From NCBI GenBank assembly GCA_052387335.1, contig JBQTJH010000155.1, positions 1 to 10,924 on the forward strand: a DNA stretch of 10,924 nucleotides, read 5' to 3'. The DNA comes from Panacagrimonas sp052387335. Its GTDB lineage: Bacteria > Pseudomonadota > Gammaproteobacteria > Nevskiales > Nevskiaceae. The notes beneath the pieces are model-generated. The model had not been told where the DNA came from and ran no database searches. It saw nothing but the letters and a program-made list of their open reading frames with translations. A program made the translations under genes and the position numbers. The stretch's first letter is position 1; each line of letters begins with the position of its first letter. Shown here one piece after another: positions 5,413-10,924 of the stretch.

Positions 5413-6344
5413 GCCAAAATTTCACCGCCGAGCCATCTCGCCGGGCTCAGCCGCCCGGCTCTATCCAACTTTGCGATGGCTCGCAGCAGCCCTCCGGCGT
5501 CCAGCACAGCGACCTCGCCAGGGGCAGTCGTCTTTGCGACATCAGTCACCTGCACGGCTTGTCCCCGGGCAAGTCGCACCAAATCAGCCTGCTCCAAGTA
5601 GATCTCTGGCCATCCGGCCAGGCCGCAGCGCATGGGCAGTAGGCAAGCGTCCAACGTGCCGAGCCCCGCCGCCGCGAGCGCTTCAAGCTCGGCCCAGGCC
5701 CACATTCGCTGTCGGCCGAAAGGGTGGACCTCAAGACGCCGCAGACCGCTCAGGTGCGCGCACTGCCCCACCGCAGCTGCCAGATCTTCGGCCAGCGTAC
5801 GGATATAGGTGCCCTTGGAGCAGGCGACCTCGATGCTCAATTCGCCGGCCTCAAGCGCCAGCAGCTTGAGCTCATGAATTCGAATGTGACGAGCGGGTCT
5901 TTCGATCTCCTCACCGGCTCGCGCCAACTCGTACAGGCGGCGGCCTTGGTGCTTGAGCGCGGAATACATCGGCGGGATTTGCCGGATGTCGCCGACGAAC
6001 CGAGGCACCACGGCATGCAGGTCCACCAGCGAAACGAGCCCCGGTTCAGACTGCGCGATCACCGCACCTTCCGCATCGCCCGTCGTGGTTTTCTGGCCAA
6101 GGCGAATATGGGCCACATAGCGCTTGTCCGAATCCAGCAGCAGCCCGCTCAGCTTGGTGGCCTCGCCAAAGCAGATTGGCAGCATACCGCTGGCAAGCGG
6201 GTCGAGGCTGCCCGTGTGTCCGGCCTTGTCCGCGTTGAACAGTCTGCGAACTTCTTGTAGCGCCTGGTTCGAACTCAGCCCAATCGGCTTGTCCAGTAGC
6301 AGGATGCCATTCAGTCGCCGGCGCGGGACACGAGTCGCTGAGAT
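5409..6344 (-). CDS. truB: tRNA pseudouridine-55 synthase TruB with apparent ATC start
   Basis: TruB converts U55 of the tRNA T-loop to pseudouridine and acts as a tRNA chaperone. The first in-frame ATG, GTG or TTG (ATG at 6183-6185) would give 258 residues starting MLPICFG and would lose the catalytic Asp. The frame stays open upstream to the rbfA stop and encodes the missing part: NGILLLDKPIGLSS and then KAGHTGSLDPLASG. Starting at ATC (complement of 6342-6344) gives 311 residues, the usual family size. It places the catalytic Asp at 48 and the active-site Tyr of DKRY at 76, the same numbers as in E. coli. Further motifs are MYSALKHQGRRLYELAR and SKGTYIRTLAEDL (about 176-188). A GGAGAGG lies eight bases before the ATC. 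CTG at 6309-6311 is a less likely start. A sequencing error (ATG read as ATC) is the main alternative. Confidence 0.9.
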   Translation of the reverse strand: MSATRVPRRRLNGILLLDKPIGLSSNQALQEVRRLFNADKAGHTGSLDPLASGMLPICFGEATKLSGLLLDSDKRYVAHIRLGQKTTTGDAEGAVIAQSEPGLVSLVDLHAVVPRFVGDIRQIPPMYSALKHQGRRLYELARAGEEIERPARHIRIHELKLLALEAGELSIEVACSKGTYIRTLAEDLAAAVGQCAHLSGLRRLEVHPFGRQRMWAWAELEALAAAGLGTLDACLLPMRCGLAGWPEIYLEQADLVRLARGQAVQVTDVAKTTAPGEVAVLDAGGLLRAIAKLDRAGRLSPARWLGGEILA

Positions 6345-6347
6345 GCG

Positions 6348-6728
6348 TCAGCCCTCTCCGCGCTCGCGCGCGTGACTGCGGTCCGAGCCTATGGCCTGAT
6401 TGATCAGCAGGCTCAATCGATCCGCCTGCCGAAGCTGTGCATCGGCTCTGAAGTGCAACTGCGGCGTGTAGCGCAGGCGCAACCGCCGCCCCACAGCCCT
6501 GCGCAGAAGCGGCGCCGCCCGACCGAGGGCGCTGACCGCTTCGGCAAGCGCCTCATCAGTTTTCAGACAGCTCACCAGGATCGTGGCATTACGCAGATCC
6601 GGCGATACGTCGACCTGAGTGATCGACACTCCACTCAGACGGGGGTCGGTCAACTCGGCCGCAATCAACTCCGCCAGCTCCTTGTGGAGCTGCGTATTGA
6701 TTCTCAGCTTGCGTGGATAATCCCTCAC
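6348..6728 (-). CDS. rbfA: ribosome-binding factor A
   Basis: RbfA is a small KH-type protein that binds the pre-30S subunit near the 5' end of 16S rRNA. It helps late maturation and cold adaptation. The 126 residues contain the family pattern: a basic N-terminal helix (RKLRINTQLHKELAELIAAEL), DPRL at 28-31, the strand VSITQVDVSPDLRNATILVS, and the helix-kink-helix ALGRAAPLLRRAVGRRLRLRYTPQLHF. A basic and acidic tail ends in ERGEG. The start is GTG; an in-frame TAG two codons upstream excludes an earlier one, and the ribosome-binding site is weak (AGG close to the start). It begins 12 bases after the infB stop. Its own stop is in the same frame as truB, one codon before the proposed truB start, so the two are probably translationally coupled. 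Confidence 0.95.
   Translation of the reverse strand: MRDYPRKLRINTQLHKELAELIAAELTDPRLSGVSITQVDVSPDLRNATILVSCLKTDEALAEAVSALGRAAPLLRRAVGRRLRLRYTPQLHFRADAQLRQADRLSLLINQAIGSDRSHARERGEG
6353..6359 (-). promoter_or_regulatory. ribosome-binding site supporting the truB ATC start
   Basis: GGAGAGG (complement of 6353-6359) lies inside the last codons of rbfA, eight bases before the ATC at 6344-6342. The rbfA TGA falls between them, with a single CGC codon separating stop and proposed start. This arrangement fits termination-reinitiation coupling and is the main positional argument for ATC over the CTG further downstream. Confidence 0.65.
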
Positions 6729-6740
6729 GGCCTAGCGCGA

Positions 6741-9452
6741 TCAGGCTTCGACCTTGACCGTGCGCTTGACCTCGATGCGATCGAAACATTCGATCTGATC
6801 ACCGGGTTTGACATCGTTGTAGTTCATCACGCCGATACCGCATTCGGTGCCGGATTCAACTTTCTGCACATCGTCCTTGTGGCGACGCAGTGATTCAAGG
6901 ACGCCTTCGTAGATCACGGTCTGATTGCGCAACACACGAATCGGCAGGTTCTTCTGCACCGTGCCATCCGTCACCAAGCAGCCCGCAATGGCGCCGAACT
7001 TCGAACTGCGGAACACGTCACGCACCTGGGCGATACCAACGATCTGTTCCCGCATCTCGGTGCCCAGCAAGCCAGCGATGGCCGCTGTCACGTCATCGAT
7101 GACCTGATAGATCACCGAGTAGTAGCGCACATCAATGCCGCTGTCCTGGATGCGCTTGCGCGCCACGCTGTCGGCACGCACGTTGAAACCGATGATGATC
7201 GCCTTGGAGGCGAGTGCAAGATCCACATCAGACTCGCTGATACCGCCGATAGTGGCGGCCAGTACGTTCACACGCACCTCGGCGCTCGGCAGTTTGCGCA
7301 GCGCCTCGGCCAAGGCCTCGGCAGAACCCTGCACGTCGGTCTTGATCATCAAGTTGAGCTGCTTGATGTCGCCTTCGTTCTCGCCCATGCGCGCAAAGAT
7401 CTGGTCCATGCGTACGGTCTGCGACTGCGCCATCTTCTGTTCGCGCTGCTTGGTTTCACGCAGGATCGCGAGCTCGCGAGCCTTGCGCTCGTCAGCAACT
7501 ACCACGATGTCATCGCCTGCGTCGGGTACGCCAGACAAACCGAGCACCTGGACTGGTATGGATGGACCGGCTTCCTTCACCGGCTTGCCTGCCTCATCGA
7601 ACATGGCACGCACGCGACCGAAATGCGGGCCGGTAAGAATCACGTCGCCTTGACGCAGGGTGCCAGCGCGTACCAATACGGTCGCGACCGGACCGCGACC
7701 CTTTTCCAGCGAAGACTCCACCACCTGGCCGCGCGCCGGCACGTCGACCGGAGCCTGAAGCTCCAGCACTTCGGCTTGCAGCAGGATCGCGTCCAGCAAT
7801 TCATCTACGCCTTTGCCGGTGACTGAGGAGATGCCGACCACCTGGATATCGCCGCCGAAATCTTCCGCCACGACCTCTTCCTTCAACAGATCATTCTTGA
7901 CCTTGGTCAGATCCGCACCGTGCTTGTCCATCTTGGTCACGGCCACCACCATCGGAGCGTTAGCCGCACGCGCGTGCTGAATCGCTTCGCGTGTCTGTGG
8001 CATCACGCTGTCGTCACCGGCGACGATGAGGATGACGATATCGGTGACCTGGGCGCCACGCGCACGCATGCGCGTAAACGCGGCATGGCCCGGCGTATCC
8101 AGAAACGTCACCACGCCCTTGTCCGTCTTCACGTGATAGGCGCCAATGTGCTGCGTAATACCGCCTGCCTCACCGGCCGCGACACGCGTCTTCCGAATGT
8201 AATCCAGCAGGGACGTTTTGCCGTGATCGACGTGGCCCATGATGGTCACCACTGGCGGTCGCGTGACCTGAGGCACGTTCTTCTTTTCACCTTCGACGGC
8301 CTGAATCAGGCCCTCTTCGAACGCGGTGTCCTTGACCGGTCGCGCCTTGTGGCCCATCTCCTCGACCATCAACACGGCCGTGTCCTGGTCCAGCATCTGG
8401 TTGATGGTGGCCATGACGCCCTGCTTGAACATGATCTTGATCAGTTCGGTGGCCTTGACCGCCATGCGATTGGCGAGATCAGCAACGGTGATGCCTTCGG
8501 GCACCTCAACCTCGCGCACCACCGGCGAAACCGGCTTTTCAAATTGATGAGCGTTGTCTACGCGTACTTGACCAGAAGGTTTTCGCTTCTTCGTGTCGCG
8601 CTTGCCGCCCTGACCCTCAGCAACATGCAACTCCTGACGGTGGTGCGTCTTATCACGTTCCCGATCAGGCTTGGCCTCAGTTGCGGGCACCGGACGCTTG
8701 GCGCCGACCGAGGGCGCAGGCGCAACAACCGGCGGCGGCGCGTTTCGAGCCAACTCGGAGCGACGAAGATTCTCTGCAGCGCGACTCCGCGAAGATTCCG
8801 CCTCCGTCTTCGCTCGGTATATCGGATCGCTCTTGAGCTTCTCTTCGTGTTCGCGTCGGGCGCGCTCAACACCTTCGGCACGCTCTCGAGCCGCAGCATC
8901 CTGCGCCTCTCGTTCGCGCTGCGCTGCTTCTTCCTTGAGACGCGCCGCCTCTAAGTCAGCAGCGGCCCTGGCTAGAACTTCGGCCTCCTCTGCAGCTTGA
9001 TTCTCGGCAATGACGGTATCAGCAGGTGCGATGCTGATCTCCGAGATGATCTCCTCGGCAGGGATGGTATCGATCAGTGCTCCAGGCGAATCGGGCACGT
9101 CTGTTGACGGCGCAGGTGGAGCCAAGGGCTCGGCCTTGAACACGCGCTTCTTGCGAACTTCGACACTGACCGTCTTGGTCGGCAACCCACGTCCACCTCC
9201 GAGCTTGAGCTCCGAGGTCTCCTTGCGCTTGAGGGTAATGCGGCTGGGATTGACGGCTGCGGCGCTAGCAGTGCCGCTTATGGGCGCACGCGTTTTTTGT
9301 CGCAAATAATTAAGCAACGCCATCTTGTCGGATGACGACAGTTGCGAGCCGGCATCGTCAGCCGACACACCGGCTTCCTTGAGCTGCGCCAGTAGCTCGG
9401 CGACCGGTCGTTTGAGTTCTTCCGCAAAGGTCTGGACTGTAACCGTAGACAT
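6741..9452 (-). CDS. infB: translation initiation factor IF-2
   Basis: IF2 is the GTPase that brings fMet-tRNA to the 30S subunit and promotes 50S joining. The 903 residues show an IF2_N domain (about 1-52), then a long Ala/Glu/Arg-rich, probably coiled-coil and poorly ordered stretch (about 150-300). A second IF2_N-like domain covers about 313-366. The G domain starts near 398, with G1 GHVDHGKTS (406-414), G2 GGITQHIGAYH (430-440), G3 DTPGHAAF (452-459), G4 TKMDK (506-510) and G5 SSVTGKG (542-548). Domain II and the fMet-tRNA-binding C-terminal domain follow, ending in a DQIECFDRIEVKRT segment. G4 is unusual: bacterial IF2 normally has NKxD. E. coli makes shorter forms from internal starts; none is obvious here. 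The ATG lies 29 bases after the nusA stop, with only a weak GAG before it, consistent with co-transcription. Confidence 0.98.
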   Translation of the reverse strand: MSTVTVQTFAEELKRPVAELLAQLKEAGVSADDAGSQLSSSDKMALLNYLRQKTRAPISGTASAAAVNPSRITLKRKETSELKLGGGRGLPTKTVSVEVRKKRVFKAEPLAPPAPSTDVPDSPGALIDTIPAEEIISEISIAPADTVIAENQAAEEAEVLARAAADLEAARLKEEAAQREREAQDAAARERAEGVERARREHEEKLKSDPIYRAKTEAESSRSRAAENLRRSELARNAPPPVVAPAPSVGAKRPVPATEAKPDRERDKTHHRQELHVAEGQGGKRDTKKRKPSGQVRVDNAHQFEKPVSPVVREVEVPEGITVADLANRMAVKATELIKIMFKQGVMATINQMLDQDTAVLMVEEMGHKARPVKDTAFEEGLIQAVEGEKKNVPQVTRPPVVTIMGHVDHGKTSLLDYIRKTRVAAGEAGGITQHIGAYHVKTDKGVVTFLDTPGHAAFTRMRARGAQVTDIVILIVAGDDSVMPQTREAIQHARAANAPMVVAVTKMDKHGADLTKVKNDLLKEEVVAEDFGGDIQVVGISSVTGKGVDELLDAILLQAEVLELQAPVDVPARGQVVESSLEKGRGPVATVLVRAGTLRQGDVILTGPHFGRVRAMFDEAGKPVKEAGPSIPVQVLGLSGVPDAGDDIVVVADERKARELAILRETKQREQKMAQSQTVRMDQIFARMGENEGDIKQLNLMIKTDVQGSAEALAEALRKLPSAEVRVNVLAATIGGISESDVDLALASKAIIIGFNVRADSVARKRIQDSGIDVRYYSVIYQVIDDVTAAIAGLLGTEMREQIVGIAQVRDVFRSSKFGAIAGCLVTDGTVQKNLPIRVLRNQTVIYEGVLESLRRHKDDVQKVESGTECGIGVMNYNDVKPGDQIECFDRIEVKRTVKVEA

Positions 9453-9481
9453 ATTGGCTCGATCAGAGATGGTCAGGGGGT

Positions 9482-10924
9482 TCAGGCGTAGACCTTCTGC
9501 CGCGCGGCCATGATCAGCGCCTGAGCATCGTTCTCATCCATTTCAGTCAATTCCAACAACTCGTCAGTCGCCAAGTCCGCAAGGTTTTCGGCGGTGACGA
9601 TGCCCGCATCCGCGAGCGCATAGGCAAGCTCTTCGGTCATGCCGTCCACACCGAGCAGATCTTCTGCCGGAGCAACCTCTGCAGCGCGCTCGGCCTTGGC
9701 GATAGCCTTGGTCAGCAGCACGTCCTGCGCGCGGCTGCGGAGCTCTTCGACGATGGCTTCATCAAACTCTTCAACATGAAGCAATTCTTCAACCGGCACG
9801 TAGGCCACTTCTTCCAGCGTCGTGAAACCCTCGTCCACTAGAACGCCTGCCACTTCGGCATCCACGTCCAATTCACGCATGAACAGTTCAAGAATGCCGC
9901 GATTCTCCTCGTCCTTCTTGGATTCAAGATCAGTGGTTGACATGACGTTCAGCACCCAACCGGTCAACTCCGATGCGAGTCGCACGTTCTGGCCAGCGCG
10001 GCCAATGGCCTGCGCCAATTTGTCTTCGGCAACACCAATCGACATCGCATGCGCCTCTTCGTCGATCACCACATTCTCAACCTCGGCCGGAGCCATGGCA
10101 TTGATCACGAACTGCGCCGGGTTTTCATCCCAGGGCACGATATCCACGCGCTCACCCGCCAACTCGTTGGACACGCTCTGCACGCGTGAGCCGCGCATGC
10201 CAACGCAGGCGCCCACTGGATCGATGCGCTTGTCCTTGGCCTGCACCGCAATCTTGGCGCGCAAGCCTGGGTCCCGCGCCGCGCCCTTAAGCTCGATCAA
10301 ACCTTGCGTGATCTCAGGCACCTCAAGCTTGAACAGTTCCAGCAAGAACATGGGCGCGTTACGCGACATGAACAGCTGCGGCCCGCGAACCTGCGGGCTG
10401 ACCTCGTACAAATAGCCGCGGATGCGGTCGCCTGGCCGTGCTGGCTCACGCGGAATCAGATGCTCGCGCGGGATAATGGCTTCTGCGTTGCCGCCAAGGT
10501 CCACGATCACCGCACCACGTTCCAAGCGCTTGATCAGGCCCGTAAGCAATTCACCGACGCGATCCTTGTAGGCCTCTACGACCTGCGCGCGTTCGGCCTC
10601 CCGCACTTTCTGGACGATCACTTGTTTGGCGCGCTGCGCACCGATACGCCCAAAGTCGACCGACTCGATCCTGTGCTCGATGACCTCGCCCGGCTCAATC
10701 GAAGGATAATCTTTACGAGCGTAGGTCAGCTTGATCTGGCGCTCGGGGAATTCGAAATCCTCGCTGTCATCCTCAAGCACAGTCCAGCGCCGGAATGACT
10801 CGTACTCACCAGTCTCGCGATCAATCGCCACGCGGACGTCTGATTCATCGCCGTACTGCTCTTTTGTCGCCGAGGCCAGAGCCGCTTCCAGAGCGGCGAA
10901 GATCGTGTCCTTGTCCACGCCTTT
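9482..10924 (-). CDS. nusA: transcription termination/antitermination factor NusA (N-terminus off the window)
   Basis: NusA binds RNA polymerase and nascent RNA, and it modulates pausing, intrinsic termination and antitermination with other Nus factors. A GTG at 10916-10918 could be taken as the start, but the frame runs open to the edge as ...KGVDKDTIFAALEAAL. In NusA this segment follows about 20 more residues, so the gene is partial and the GTG is an internal Val. Counting from that Val, the order is: N-terminal polymerase-binding domain (to about 122), S1 domain (about 123-187), and KH1 with RIDPVGACVGMRGSRV (231-246). KH2 follows with LAQAIGRAGQNVRLAS (301-316), then two acidic helix-hairpin-helix repeats (about 350-405 and 418-475). 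Two such C-terminal repeats are typical of gamma-type NusA. It heads the visible cluster; rimP would be expected just outside. Confidence 0.97.
   Translation of the reverse strand, partial: KGVDKDTIFAALEAALASATKEQYGDESDVRVAIDRETGEYESFRRWTVLEDDSEDFEFPERQIKLTYARKDYPSIEPGEVIEHRIESVDFGRIGAQRAKQVIVQKVREAERAQVVEAYKDRVGELLTGLIKRLERGAVIVDLGGNAEAIIPREHLIPREPARPGDRIRGYLYEVSPQVRGPQLFMSRNAPMFLLELFKLEVPEITQGLIELKGAARDPGLRAKIAVQAKDKRIDPVGACVGMRGSRVQSVSNELAGERVDIVPWDENPAQFVINAMAPAEVENVVIDEEAHAMSIGVAEDKLAQAIGRAGQNVRLASELTGWVLNVMSTTDLESKKDEENRGILELFMRELDVDAEVAGVLVDEGFTTLEEVAYVPVEELLHVEEFDEAIVEELRSRAQDVLLTKAIAKAERAAEVAPAEDLLGVDGMTEELAYALADAGIVTAENLADLATDELLELTEMDENDAQALIMAARQKVYA

Noticed and set aside
6310..6316. 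ATG near the truB N-terminus as a normal start
   Set aside because: The ATG in CTGAATGGC is out of frame with the conserved NGILLLDKP reading. Using it would need a frameshift for which nothing else gives evidence.
7920..8954. 344-codon open frame on the plus strand opposite infB
   Set aside because: It is antisense to clearly conserved IF2 sequence. Long opposite-strand open frames are common in GC-rich genes, and the product resembles no family.
10916..10918. GTG as the start codon of nusA
   Set aside because: The frame continues to the window edge with KG before it, and NusA normally has about 20 residues upstream of this Val-Asp-Lys-Asp. It is an internal Val.

Overview
The window carries a conserved translation and RNA-metabolism cluster on the minus strand, in the order nusA - infB - rbfA - truB - rpsO - pnp. 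It fills roughly 2.9 kb to the right edge. To its left lies a set of mostly plus-strand genes: the C-terminal end of a membrane protein, a convergent HAD phosphatase, gluQ and phaR. The cluster order matches the E. coli metY-rimP-nusA-infB-rbfA-truB-rpsO-pnp locus. The proteins closely resemble gammaproteobacterial versions, for example an 89-residue S15 and a TruB whose catalytic Asp can be placed at residue 48. A GC-rich, PHA-accumulating gammaproteobacterium outside the Enterobacteria is the most likely source; I cannot name the genus.

Layout. 3-161 (+) is the end of a CREST/ceramidase-like membrane protein. 183-968 (-) is a CbbY-like HAD hydrolase. 1143-1982 (+) is gluQ, a tRNA-modifying synthetase paralogue. 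2042-2536 (+) is phaR, the PHA-responsive repressor. 2537-2896 has no protein gene but is dense with signals: a near-consensus sigma70 promoter, three consecutive stem-loops ending in a plus-strand intrinsic terminator, and a separate terminator for pnp on the other strand. I read the first set as a small-RNA gene of about 119 nt (2677-2795), with an unpaired CUUCUCCUCC stretch complementary to Shine-Dalgarno sequences. From 2897 to the right edge the minus-strand cluster follows. It runs from a partial nusA (N-terminus off the window) through infB, rbfA and truB, then a new promoter, rpsO, an intrinsic terminator overlapping the rpsO stop codon, and pnp.

The cluster genes act together in expression. 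NusA couples RNA polymerase to elongation, termination and antitermination factors. IF2 starts translation. RbfA matures the 30S subunit and TruB makes pseudouridine 55 in tRNA. S15 is a primary 16S binder and PNPase degrades RNA. GluQ also acts on tRNA, and PhaR regulates carbon storage.

The most interesting points are the candidate small RNA, and truB, which has no ATG/GTG/TTG that would give a full-length enzyme. It appears to start at an ATC codon one codon after the rbfA stop, in the same frame, behind a good ribosome-binding site. Smaller oddities are a TKMD in place of NKxD in the G4 motif of IF2, the rpsO stop codon buried in its terminator, a pnp start without a clear Shine-Dalgarno, and a GTTGCAG/CTGCAAC inverted repeat in front of phaR. 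I saw no insertion sequence, prophage, CRISPR array or tRNA gene.
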